Positions 34,242-42,594 of a stretch of DNA of 47,386 bases are shown piece by piece; the first letter of the stretch is position 1; the number at the start of each line of letters is the position of its first letter. The translations under genes were made by a program, and so were the position numbers. The DNA is from Azospirillum sp. CAG:239 (GTDB taxonomy: Bacteria; Pseudomonadota; Alphaproteobacteria; RF32; CAG-239): assembly GCA_000436375.1 (NCBI GenBank), contig FR885480.1:3987-51372 (forward strand), written 5' to 3'. The notes below the pieces were generated by a model that saw only the letters and a program-made list of their open reading frames with translations, made no database searches and was not told the origin of the DNA.

Positions 34242-34354
34242 ATTTCCTGTTTTTCCGTCCCGCGGGCGGATTCTTCATCCTTTATAACAGAGTATACTCT
34301 GAAATTGGTTAAAAAGTGTTTAGTAAATTGTTAACGCAACATTCTGTTCTGCCG

Positions 34355-34849
34355 CTATTTCTTTTCGGAGGCGGATATTTTCTCCTGAATCGAACGACGG
34401 ATTTTTCCGGTTTCCTTTTCCCGGGGTTTGGCGCTTTCTTTCAAGCGCTGTTCAATAATTTCTTCCATATTGGGTTTGCTTTTGGCTGCGCCCATGTTTT
34501 TAAGAATGATACGCGGCGTGTTTTCGCCGTATTTTCTGATCATGCGGTTGTTATACCAGGTAATCGGAAAGAGAAGGATTTTGACAAAACTGAGACGGCA
34601 GAAAAAGCGCCAGCCCCAGAACCACAGCGGAATAAGCGCCAGCAACATGCCGACAAAAAGGTAGTCCCTGCCGGTTTTGATTTTGCCGCCGCTTTCCCAG
34701 AAAGTGTTGATGACCTGCCAGTCGCGCATATTTAAAATGTCAAAGTTCCAGACCGAAATCATTATTATCTGAGCGGCGTAGACGAAGACGACGGTCCAGA
34801 CGGCTCCGACGATTGCGGCTTTGAGTATTTTAAATAATTTTCTTATCAT
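34355..34849 (-). CDS. Small membrane anchor protein, paralogue of the neighbouring anchor
   Basis: 164 residues with two membrane helices (about 12-32 and 62-85) and a basic cytoplasmic tail ending in a charged helix (IRRSIQEKISASEKK). The first 110 residues match the start of the 420-residue protein at 32979-34241. Shared features in the same order are a Trp-x-Phe-Asp-Ile segment, a Trp-rich loop, an IPLW motif at the end of helix 2 and a LFP turn followed by a basic stretch. The start overlaps the previous gene by four bases. I recognise no named family. About 110 bases separate it from the next gene. Confidence 0.7.
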   Translation of the reverse strand: MIRKLFKILKAAIVGAVWTVVFVYAAQIIMISVWNFDILNMRDWQVINTFWESGGKIKTGRDYLFVGMLLALIPLWFWGWRFFCRLSFVKILLFPITWYNNRMIRKYGENTPRIILKNMGAAKSKPNMEEIIEQRLKESAKPREKETGKIRRSIQEKISASEKK

Positions 34850-36342
34850 CTGCCTTCGGTTCCTATGCGCCCCAAAGCGGCGACGCCGGAGAGCGAGTCT
34901 GCCATGCGCTGATTGCGTTCGATGTTTTCGACCTGATGCCTTTTGTCCTTGTATATTTTGGTAAAGGTATCAATGTTTTCGTCGGTAAGGCCGAGTTTCT
35001 GTTTGAGCAGGGCGACGCGGTCGCGGCGCTCGTTGTTCTGGTCTTTCTGAACAAGGTTTGCGGCAAAGGCGCGATTGACTTCTTCCATGGAAGCGCTGCT
35101 GCCTTTGTCAAAGTCCATATCGGCAACGGCGGCTTCGTAAAGACCGCGTTTCTGTCCGGGTTCCGGCGTTGCGACCTTTTTCAGTTCGTCACTCAAAGCG
35201 ACGACTTCCACGGCCAAATCGCCGCGCGGCTTTTTGTCCCTTTCGGTAAACTTGCGTTTGCTCATGGTTTTCTGCGCTTCTTTGACGGCGCTCTGAGAAC
35301 TGTTAAACAGTTTGGCGGCAAGTTTTGCCGGATTACCGCCGTTGGCGGCCTCCATATCCATCCGGCGGGCAAAAAGCTGCATGGCGTGGGCTTTTTGTTT
35401 GTCAAATTCCGCCTTAAGGTCTTTGCCCTGATAATAGTCTTTGTCTTTGGCTAAGTCGAGCGTCATGCCGGCACGGGCATAGTTGGAGGCGAATTGCTCG
35501 GCGATGGCCATGTTTTCGTAAAAGTTTTTAATGCCCTGTTCGGCAACTTTGAAAAACTGCTGTTTTTCTTTTTCATCCATATTGGCGAGCAGAACTTTGG
35601 TCGAATCCGAAACCTTGGCTTCGTTGAGTTTGCCTTCCTTAATCAGTTTCAGATTTTTGAGCTGTTCTTCCTGATGTTTGTCAATCAAATCGGAATTGGC
35701 CTGTCCGGAAGAAAGGGCATGGTCTTCTATCTGGTTGTAGCGGGTTTCGGTTTCATAGGTTTTGCCTTTTTCAATCTGTTTTTCGCGCATTCTTTCCAGC
35801 ATTTTGCGCTGTGCCCAGTAATAGCCTTTGTCAAGTTTGGCCGCAGTTTTGGTCCAGAGCCAGTTGGCGCCTTCCAGCAGCCAGTCCTCGTACATGTATT
35901 TGATGACGTCTTTTTCCTTAAACGGACCTTTTTTCTCCGGATCGGGATCTTGGTTTTCGTCACCGTCCTTGGAACCGGCGTCGGCAATTTTTTTGTCGCC
36001 TTTTTTATTCTGTTCTTCTTTGGCTTTGTTGTAGACGGCCTGTTCGTCAACAGAGAGCAATCCGCGTTTGTTCTTTTCTTCCAGAATGTTCAGGTAATCC
36101 TGCTGTTCGTTAACGGAAAGCGTATCGTAAGTCGGCGTTTCGTTAACGTTGGCCGTGTTTTCCGAACCGTTGTTTTCACTGACCTGAGCTATTGGTTCGG
36201 CGGTATTGGCATTTTCCCTGGCAACGGGTTTGATTTCGGAAACCGTCGCGGTCGGTTCCGGGCGGGGAGCCGGTGCAGGCTGCGGCGCGGCCGGGCGGGG
36301 CGTCTGCTGCGGTGTCGGGTTGGTGTTCTGGTTGTCTGCCAT
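34846..36342 (-). CDS. Large soluble coiled-coil protein of unknown function
   Basis: 498 residues, hydrophilic throughout. The first 60 residues are rich in Pro, Ala, Gln and Asn (QNTNPTPQQTPRPAAPQPAP). Residues 70-130 and 170-300 are predicted by eye as charged helices with many Lys, Glu and Gln. A short aromatic patch (YMYEDWLLEGANWLWTKTA) at about 148-166 could touch the membrane or a partner. No enzyme motif or signal peptide is seen. As the first gene after a clear promoter and translationally coupled to the small anchor, it is likely a structural or substrate-handling part of the coupling-ATPase system. Confidence 0.7.
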   Translation of the reverse strand: MADNQNTNPTPQQTPRPAAPQPAPAPRPEPTATVSEIKPVARENANTAEPIAQVSENNGSENTANVNETPTYDTLSVNEQQDYLNILEEKNKRGLLSVDEQAVYNKAKEEQNKKGDKKIADAGSKDGDENQDPDPEKKGPFKEKDVIKYMYEDWLLEGANWLWTKTAAKLDKGYYWAQRKMLERMREKQIEKGKTYETETRYNQIEDHALSSGQANSDLIDKHQEEQLKNLKLIKEGKLNEAKVSDSTKVLLANMDEKEKQQFFKVAEQGIKNFYENMAIAEQFASNYARAGMTLDLAKDKDYYQGKDLKAEFDKQKAHAMQLFARRMDMEAANGGNPAKLAAKLFNSSQSAVKEAQKTMSKRKFTERDKKPRGDLAVEVVALSDELKKVATPEPGQKRGLYEAAVADMDFDKGSSASMEEVNRAFAANLVQKDQNNERRDRVALLKQKLGLTDENIDTFTKIYKDKRHQVENIERNQRMADSLSGVAALGRIGTEGR

Positions 36343-36375
36343 TATTTTTGTCCTGTCAGTCTTTTAATTGTTTAC

Positions 36376-36404
36376 ATTCTAGCACTAAAATTCTTTTTTG
36401 TCTA
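36376..36404 (-). promoter_or_regulatory. Promoter of the coupling-ATPase operon
   Basis: On the minus strand TAGACA (36399-36404) and TAGAAT (36376-36381) are 17 bases apart and lie about 35 bases before the start codon at 36342. Confidence 0.6.
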
Positions 36405-36430
36405 TATTTATTATATTTTCGCTAAAAGGT

Positions 36431-37390
36431 TTATGCCTTTATTTTCTTAAGGTAGCTGCCAAGTTCACGATTGACGCGGATACCGTCCTGCGGCGTCGGC
36501 TTTATCAGACCGAAGAAACGGGGCTGAAGCCTGGACGTGTCAATCGGGGCGTAGACCGCGGGGTTGTTAATCAGCACCTGATAGGCGCCGTCAGGGTCTT
36601 TCTGAGCCGTTTTGAAATAGTTGTTGACGAGCCGCTCGGCGTCGACGGGGAACTTTTTCTTCCGTATGGCCTCAATGTATCGCTGCTTGCGCTCAATGCG
36701 GCGTTGGTGTTCTTCGTAAATTTCACGTTCTATTTTGCGGCGTTTGGCCTTCAGACGGCGTTCCTCCAGAGCGATTTCGCAGCCTTCCATTTCAATCAGG
36801 ATTTCCACATAGGAGATGACTGCCAGCTGGAGAATTTCGTCTTCGCAGTGTTCGGCAAAGTCGAGCAGTTCTTCGTCGGAGGCTTCGGGATTAAGGCCGG
36901 CCAGTACCGAGCCGTGAACCTTGAACATAATTTCCCAGCCCTTGACGGCGTCATCGGCGATCTGCGAACCTGTCCGATATTTGTAATGCGGCGAAAGAAG
37001 CGAAGCGTCGACGCGAAAGTCGGGCGCTTCGGCGTCATTCATACTTGCCATCATAACGATGGCGTTGCTGAAGTTTTTGTAAGCTTCAAACAGGGCTTTT
37101 TCGCCCTCGTCAAGAACCGGCCCCGTATTCTTCGGAGCGGCTGCGGGCGCAGGTGCCGGCGGTTCTTCCGCTTTTTCTTCAAGGCCGGTATCTACGTCTT
37201 CCAGTTCGGAGCTGATGAATTGGTTTAACAGCCGTTCAAACTCGTCGTCTTCGGCAACCTGGTCGTCATAAGACTTTGTTTCTGCCGGCAGGACGATATC
37301 TTCTTCGGGGGTTTCAACGGCGGGACTGACCGGCGCGTTTTGCGGTTTCTTTTTGAACACTTTGATTTTCTTGGGGCTGTTTTCGCTCAT
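36431..37390 (-). CDS. Soluble acidic/helical protein of unknown function
   Basis: 319 residues. The N-terminus is basic (KKIKVFKKKPQ), then an acidic Pro-rich region runs to about residue 90. A helical middle follows (DEGEKALFEAYKNFSNAIVM), then a long basic coiled coil (EERRLKAKRRKIEREIYEEH, followed by QRRIERKQRYIEAIRKKK). The C-terminal domain of about 60 residues is AERLVNNYFKTAQKDPDGAY onward. No known family is recognised. It starts nine bases after the DUF6476-like gene and is separated from the coupling-ATPase operon only by that operon's promoter. It may belong to either group. Confidence 0.65.
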   Translation of the reverse strand: MSENSPKKIKVFKKKPQNAPVSPAVETPEEDIVLPAETKSYDDQVAEDDEFERLLNQFISSELEDVDTGLEEKAEEPPAPAPAAAPKNTGPVLDEGEKALFEAYKNFSNAIVMMASMNDAEAPDFRVDASLLSPHYKYRTGSQIADDAVKGWEIMFKVHGSVLAGLNPEASDEELLDFAEHCEDEILQLAVISYVEILIEMEGCEIALEERRLKAKRRKIEREIYEEHQRRIERKQRYIEAIRKKKFPVDAERLVNNYFKTAQKDPDGAYQVLINNPAVYAPIDTSRLQPRFFGLIKPTPQDGIRVNRELGSYLKKIKA

Positions 37391-37399
37391 TTTAAACCT

Positions 37400-37681
37400 C
37401 TAATCAACGCGGATGGTGGAAATTTTGCGTCCGGACGCCGTATCAAGAATGATGATGCGGTCGCCTTTGCCGCCGTCGGAAATGCCGATATACAGCAGGT
37501 TGTCCCTGATTTGGATTTTCTGCAACGTGCTGCCGGCCGGTTCGCCGAGGCTGATTTCTTCCGGCAGACGCGGCGCGGAATGCGTTTTTTTGAATAAGGT
37601 TCCGAGCAGCATGAGACTGCCGAAGACCAGCAGGAAAGTAAGTATGAAAACGACGGTTTTAACCAGCTTTAATTTGTCCAT
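37400..37681 (-). CDS. Small membrane-anchored DUF6476-like protein
   Basis: 93 residues with one N-terminal membrane helix (LVKTVVFILTFLLVFGSLML). A periplasmic tail with a beta-propeller-blade-like segment follows (DRIIILDTASGRKISTI). Small proteins of this build are commonly found divergent from the rluD-rpoH pair in Alphaproteobacteria and are grouped as DUF6476; that assignment comes from my memory of the family and the gene order. No function is known. Confidence 0.6.
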   Translation of the reverse strand: MDKLKLVKTVVFILTFLLVFGSLMLLGTLFKKTHSAPRLPEEISLGEPAGSTLQKIQIRDNLLYIGISDGGKGDRIIILDTASGRKISTIRVD

Positions 37682-37767
37682 GCGAATCTATCCTTGCCAA
37701 ATTGCCTTTATCCATATATGTTAGCAGCTATTGGTAACTATATCGTAAATTTTTTGTTTGCGCAAAC

Positions 37768-38754
37768 ATGAATGAGGCTTCCGACAATATTTTTCTGAGC
37801 GCTCCGGTTGAACCCGAAGACAAGGGTATGAGGCTGGACAAGTTTTTGGCGCGGGCTTTTTCCGGGATTTCGCGTTCGCAGCTGCAGCGGCTGATTGCGG
37901 CCGGCTGCGTTACCTGTGACGACGATACGGTGGCTGACAATTCGTTTAAGGTTCGGACGGGCGACGTTTATCAGCTTTATGTTCCCGAGGCGGCCGACGC
38001 GGAGCCGGAAGCTGAGGATATTCCGCTGGAAATCGTTTATGAAGACGCCGATTTGCTGGTGGTCAACAAGCCTGCGGGTATGACCGTTCATCCGGCGCCC
38101 GGTGCGCGCAGCGGTACGCTTGTCAATGCTCTGCTCTGGCATTGCCGGGACAACCTGTCGGGCATCGGCGGCGTCAAGAGGCCGGGAATCGTTCACCGAA
38201 TCGACAAGGACACGAGCGGTTTATTGGTGGTTGCCAAAAATGATTTGGCGCATCAGGGACTTTGTGCACAGTTTTTTGAGCACAGTATCGAGCGTACTTA
38301 TTACGCGGTGGTTTACGGTCTGCCAAATCCGCTCAACGGCCGGATTGAAGCCAATATCGGCCGAAGCCGCTTCGACCGCAAGAAGATGGCGGTATTGGAA
38401 ACGGGCGGCAAGGCGGCGGCAACCAATTACAAAACGCTGGAGAACTTCAACGGCGCGGCTGCTTTGGTTCAGTGCAACCTGGAGACGGGGCGGACGCATC
38501 AAATCCGTGTGCATATGGCGTCAATCGGTTGCAATCTGGTCGGCGATCAGCTTTATGTTAAGAGTAAAAAAACTTCGCTCAAGGGGCTTGACGAGGAAAC
38601 GAAAGCCTTTGTCAACGCCTTTCCGCGTCAGGCGCTGCATGCTGCGTCACTGGGGTTCGTTCATCCCCGCAGCGGCGAAAAACTGCAGTTTTCCTGCGGG
38701 TTTCCGGACGATTACCTGCTTTTGCTCGACAAGCTGCGCGGCAGCCGGATATAG
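37768..38754 (+). CDS. rluD: Ribosomal large subunit pseudouridine synthase (RluA/RluD family)
   Basis: 328 residues. An N-terminal S4 RNA-binding domain (RLDKFLARAFSGISRSQLQR) is followed by the synthase domain. The catalytic Asp lies in HRIDKDTSGLLVVAKND and a conserved GRTHQIRVHM is present. It isomerises uridines of 23S rRNA (positions 1911/1915/1917 in the E. coli RluD case). No clear ribosome site precedes the ATG, so the message may be nearly leaderless. It is followed by rpoH, a common alphaproteobacterial order. Confidence 0.93.
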   Translation: MNEASDNIFLSAPVEPEDKGMRLDKFLARAFSGISRSQLQRLIAAGCVTCDDDTVADNSFKVRTGDVYQLYVPEAADAEPEAEDIPLEIVYEDADLLVVNKPAGMTVHPAPGARSGTLVNALLWHCRDNLSGIGGVKRPGIVHRIDKDTSGLLVVAKNDLAHQGLCAQFFEHSIERTYYAVVYGLPNPLNGRIEANIGRSRFDRKKMAVLETGGKAAATNYKTLENFNGAAALVQCNLETGRTHQIRVHMASIGCNLVGDQLYVKSKKTSLKGLDEETKAFVNAFPRQALHAASLGFVHPRSGEKLQFSCGFPDDYLLLLDKLRGSRI

Positions 38755-38768
38755 AACTAAAGGATAGG

Positions 38769-38797
38769 TTGCTTTTAAAGGGCGTTTTCTCTAAATT
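38769..38797 (+). promoter_or_regulatory. Probable rpoH promoter
   Basis: TTGCTT (38769-38774) and TAAATT (38792-38797) are 17 bases apart in the rluD-rpoH gap. The rpoH start at 38830 is preceded by an AGAGGAG ribosome site. Confidence 0.5.
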
Positions 38798-38829
38798 GGA
38801 ACGGTCAACATTTCAAGAGGAGAATCCTT

Positions 38830-39699
38830 ATGGATAATACTTTCGCTCTTAATGGACTTGACTTCTCGCCAGAAATTAACATGGCACGCTACTTACAGAG
38901 TATCCGCAAATTTCCGATTTTGGAACAGGACGAGGAATTCGAACTGGCAACCAGATACAAGGAAACCAAGGATGAAAAAATCGCTTACAAACTGGTTACT
39001 TCGCACCTTCGTCTGGTGGTTAAGGTCGTATCCAAATATCGCGGATACGGATTGCCGCTCGGCGAAATGATTTCGGAGGGCAATATCGGCCTGCTTTATG
39101 CGGTCGATAAGTTTGAGCCGTCCAAGGGGTTTCGTTTTTCCACTTATGCTCTGTGGTGGATTAAGGCCTCGATACAAAAATATATTCTCAATTCGTGGTC
39201 GCTGGTCAAAATCGGCACAACGGCCGCGCAGAAAAAACTCTTTTTCAATCTGCGCAAAATCAAGAACAAGCTTAATTTGATGGATGACCGCGAACTTTCA
39301 CACGAGATATTGGGTAATATCGCCTCTTCTTTGGACGTTACGGTTCAGGACGTTACCGATATGAATATGCGCCTGAAGTCGCATGACGGTTCGCTGAATG
39401 CGGTTTTGGACACTTCGTCCGAGAGCGGTACCGAGTGGATTGATTTTATTTCCGACTCAAAGCCCAATCAGGAAGAGGTTCTTGCGTACAGCGAGACAAT
39501 GCAATACCGCCGCCGTCTGTTCAACGAGGCGCTCGGCTGTCTGAACAAGCGTGAAAAAGACATTTTGTTCAAAAGGCGTTTGGCCGACAAGGCGGTAACT
39601 CTTGACGACCTCAGCAAGGCCTATTGCATTTCCAAGGAACGTGTCCGGCAGATTGAGCTGAACTCGATTAAGAAGATAAGGAAGGCAATAGCTCAATAA
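38830..39699 (+). CDS. rpoH: Heat-shock sigma factor RpoH (sigma-32)
   Basis: 289 residues. Region 2 contains NIGLLYAVDKFEPSKGFRFS and TYALWWIKASIQKYIL. The RpoH box QKKLFFNLRKIKNKL separates sigma-32 from other sigma-70 members. Region 4 holds the helix-turn-helix VTLDDLSKAYCISKERVRQIE. It directs transcription of chaperone and protease genes after heat or misfolding stress. At 289 residues it is the typical length. Confidence 0.96.
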   Translation: MDNTFALNGLDFSPEINMARYLQSIRKFPILEQDEEFELATRYKETKDEKIAYKLVTSHLRLVVKVVSKYRGYGLPLGEMISEGNIGLLYAVDKFEPSKGFRFSTYALWWIKASIQKYILNSWSLVKIGTTAAQKKLFFNLRKIKNKLNLMDDRELSHEILGNIASSLDVTVQDVTDMNMRLKSHDGSLNAVLDTSSESGTEWIDFISDSKPNQEEVLAYSETMQYRRRLFNEALGCLNKREKDILFKRRLADKAVTLDDLSKAYCISKERVRQIELNSIKKIRKAIAQ

Positions 39700-39833
39700 A
39701 ACTTTGTATAACGGGGAACTAATACAGGATTGGCGGGGAAAATAAATGCTCACGTATTAATACCATCCGGCCAGGTTGTTGTTTCGCAGCGCTGTTGCTT
39801 CTCACAACAACAAGTTTCATTACATTTCGGCGA

Positions 39834-39856
39834 AAAATAGTCCACCGGACTATTTT
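39834..39856. terminator. Terminator between rpoH and the convergent operon
   Basis: AAAATAGTCC pairs perfectly with GGACTATTTT around ACC. The rest of the gap (39700-39906) has a TTGTTGT/ACAACAA dyad but no gene. Confidence 0.75.
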
Positions 39857-39906
39857 GTTGCCGCAGGGTTCCGCTTTATTTTCCCTAAATCCTTATTTTT
39901 CCTTTT

Positions 39907-40392
39907 TTAATCTTTTTGGCGGTCAATGAGTTCGGTGCCCCAGTCTTCGGCCAGATGCGTCAGTTTGGCGTCAATATTCTTGAGTCTTTTCTGTGCCGAG
40001 GCTTTGGAAAGAAATATAAACAGATTGGGGATTTCATAATAAGCGACCAGTCCGAGTCCCGCCGAACCAAGCATGATAATCAGATTAAAAATGTCGCCGA
40101 CGATGAAAAAGGCGTTATGTATCGTAAAAGTGTTGATAATGCTCATCAGATAAATAAAGACGCCGGCAAGGTTGAAACTGCCGACAATTACCAGTTTGTC
40201 GGTGTTTTTGGGGGCGGTAATCAAAATCGTAAAAGTCGGGAGAAGGCCGATAAGCAGAACCATGACCGCCGGCAGGGTGCTGATGACGATGAACATCAGG
40301 CCGATGAACAGAATCATCTTTTGGACGACCGAAAGTTTGCGGTATGATTTTTTGAGGTTGGCCAAAGGTTTTTTGGTATTTTCTTTTTTCAT
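39907..40392 (-). CDS. Small membrane protein coupled to the pseudokinase
   Basis: I start at the ATG at 40392, which overlaps the pseudokinase stop as ATGA (161 residues). A basic N-terminus (KKENTKKPLANLKKSYRK) is followed by three or four membrane helices between about residues 28 and 125. A charged cytoplasmic tail follows (SKASAQKRLKNIDAKLTHLA). I recognise no family. The stop-start overlap implies that it is made with the pseudokinase and may form a membrane complex with it. Confidence 0.7.
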   Translation of the reverse strand: MKKENTKKPLANLKKSYRKLSVVQKMILFIGLMFIVISTLPAVMVLLIGLLPTFTILITAPKNTDKLVIVGSFNLAGVFIYLMSIINTFTIHNAFFIVGDIFNLIIMLGSAGLGLVAYYEIPNLFIFLSKASAQKRLKNIDAKLTHLAEDWGTELIDRQKD

Positions 40393-42431
40393 TTGATTAC
40401 CCACAGAATGAGGTTGAAGACGAAAGAAGCCAGCATGACCATGATGGCCAGAATGGACGTAAACCGGATGGCCAGACTGCGGGCTTCTTCATCCATTTTA
40501 TAACTGTTGTTGACCAGCTTGTTTTTTTCGGCCAGCAGAAAGTTGATGTCGCTGACGGCTTTTGTGTAGTTGGCCTTGTCCTTGTTGCGGGCCTCTTCGT
40601 TTTCGAGAATGTCGCAAAGTTCGTGCAGTTTGCCGTTTTTGTTGATTTTGAGAAGTTCGCGTTCCAAAAACTTCTGGTATTTCAGGTTATGGTAGCTTTT
40701 GATGATTGCAACCGAAGAACTGGCCAGCCATTGAGAAAGGTGGGGCAGCTGTGCCGGACCGAATTTGTTTTGCATGCTGGTATACAGGCGCAGAATGGCG
40801 CTGGCCTGCAGATAATCTTTGCCTGAACCGAGGTCGGTAAGAATACCGTCGATTTTTTTGCCCATTTTGCAACGCAGGTAGGCAATGATGTTGCGGTCGT
40901 AAGGCATGCTCTTGACAATCTGCCGGGCGTAGGTGTTGTCCAGCGCGCGCAGTATCCGGGTCGGCGAATTGACGAATTCATCGCCGAGCAGCGGACTGAC
41001 GCAGGGAATGTCATCGTCAAAGTCGTACATGATGCGATCAAGGCCGTAACCGATGTCCTGACGGTTGATGTATATGCGGAATTCGGCGGCATTGGCCGGC
41101 GAGCGCATATGTTCCTGTTCCAGATACCAGAGCTTTATCAGTTCGGAAGAAAACAGTTCGTGAAAAACCTTGGTGTCGGAGCCTTTGCGCAGAGCATAGA
41201 AAATGGCTTTCGGGGCGCCGTCGGGAAAAAGGCACAGGTCGCGGAGACGGAGAGGCAGCTCCGGCGCCAGCATGATGCTGATTTTGGCAATGATGACGTC
41301 AGTGCTGGTCGAGCCTTCCGGCGAAGCCGTGAGCATTTTTTCGATTTGGCCGGCCAGTTTTTCGTTTTCAAGGCCGTTTTTAATCCAGTCGAGCAGTTTC
41401 CCCGAGCGTACGAGTTCGTATGCTTCCTGCGGCGCCGCACTGATGGCGATGGCAAAATCGCGGGCCGCGTAGAATTTTTCGCCGTTGAAGGAGATGGTGC
41501 GCTTGGGGCGCTCGGTCGTGCCGCTGCTGGTGTAATTGTTTGATTTGCCGTCCAGCAGATTGTAAGCCTGGACGTAATTGAGGCGCGCATCGACGTTGTC
41601 GTTGAGCAGGCTGCGGAGAACGGGCGAAATCTGATTGGGGATTTTGTCGTCGCCGAGCAGCGCCTGATAGCTGCCTTTTTTCTGTTTGATGCGCAGGAGT
41701 TCGGGGGTGCTGATGTCGCCGCCGAGTTCATGGCCCAGGTAAAGAGCGGTCATGACGGCGCCGATAGCATAAATGTCGTTTTTTTCGCTGCCGTTGCCGC
41801 GGCCTTCCGGTATGGAGAGCATGTCTTCGATCGTTTCGTAAGCGGCCGGCTGGTAGAAAGCCGGAAAAGAAGCGGCACAGTCGCCGATGAGAATTTCGGT
41901 TTTTTCGGCGTTGGCATAATAAAGGTTGTCGGCACGGATGGCGCGATGGGTAATGTTGTAGTTTTTGAGAGCTTCAACGGCGGAAAGCAGGCTGATGAGC
42001 GTGTTCTTGAACTTTTCGGAGCTGCGGATGTCCAGTTCGGTTTTGCCGCCCTCGAAAACTTTGCCGTAGGGGATTTTATAGATGAGAGCCAAATTGCGCG
42101 ATTTTTCGGGCAGCCAGGTAACAATGCCGAATTCGACAAGTTTCATCAGACTGCGGCATTCGATGGATTTGACATAAGGGAGAATGGTCGAGCGCGGGCA
42201 GGTGGCGTTGCTGCAAAGCAGGGCAAAAAGACCGCGCTTGGTATCTATGCGGTCTATGACGCGAAAGGCTTTGGCGCCGTTGCTGTCAAGCCAGGGTAGC
42301 GGCTGGGCGTAGTCTATTTCGTATCTTTCCTTGACCAGAAATCTGTTGGCTCCGATTTCACTGCTGCTTTCTGCAGGTTCCGCGGTGTTTTCGGGAGCCG
42401 TTTCCGGGGCTTCGTTTTCTTCTTCTGCCAT
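40389..42431 (-). CDS. Tail-anchored Ser/Thr protein kinase-like protein, probable pseudokinase
   Basis: 680 residues. After an acidic N-terminus the kinase-like fold spans about residues 35-300. The catalytic loop reads THRAIRADNLYY: His162-Arg163 and the loop Asn remain, but the catalytic Asp is Ala164 and the usual Lys is Arg. The DFG region is IGDCAAS with Asp184. No glycine-rich loop is recognisable. A long helical region and a C-terminal membrane helix (SILAIMVMLASFVFNLILWV) tail-anchor the protein with the kinase in the cytoplasm. It may bind nucleotide or a partner without phosphorylating. It is cotranscribed with a small membrane protein. Confidence 0.78.
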   Translation of the reverse strand: MAEEENEAPETAPENTAEPAESSSEIGANRFLVKERYEIDYAQPLPWLDSNGAKAFRVIDRIDTKRGLFALLCSNATCPRSTILPYVKSIECRSLMKLVEFGIVTWLPEKSRNLALIYKIPYGKVFEGGKTELDIRSSEKFKNTLISLLSAVEALKNYNITHRAIRADNLYYANAEKTEILIGDCAASFPAFYQPAAYETIEDMLSIPEGRGNGSEKNDIYAIGAVMTALYLGHELGGDISTPELLRIKQKKGSYQALLGDDKIPNQISPVLRSLLNDNVDARLNYVQAYNLLDGKSNNYTSSGTTERPKRTISFNGEKFYAARDFAIAISAAPQEAYELVRSGKLLDWIKNGLENEKLAGQIEKMLTASPEGSTSTDVIIAKISIMLAPELPLRLRDLCLFPDGAPKAIFYALRKGSDTKVFHELFSSELIKLWYLEQEHMRSPANAAEFRIYINRQDIGYGLDRIMYDFDDDIPCVSPLLGDEFVNSPTRILRALDNTYARQIVKSMPYDRNIIAYLRCKMGKKIDGILTDLGSGKDYLQASAILRLYTSMQNKFGPAQLPHLSQWLASSSVAIIKSYHNLKYQKFLERELLKINKNGKLHELCDILENEEARNKDKANYTKAVSDINFLLAEKNKLVNNSYKMDEEARSLAIRFTSILAIMVMLASFVFNLILWVIK

Positions 42432-42594
42432 GGTCAGTGTCCGTGTTTTGCTTAAATCAGTTTAGTTTATCCTAAACAATTAAGGTTAACAAAGAGCAAA
42501 TATTTTGCGCGAACATCCGCAATAATTTAATTGTCTTTTGCAAATAAAAACCTTAAGATGAGGTTCATAGGTAGAATGTTTGTGGAATTTTGCA

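Noticed and set aside
30735..37390. Integrative conjugative element
   Set aside because: No integrase, relaxase, mating-pair genes or flanking direct repeats are visible around the coupling ATPase operon, so a complete element cannot be claimed.
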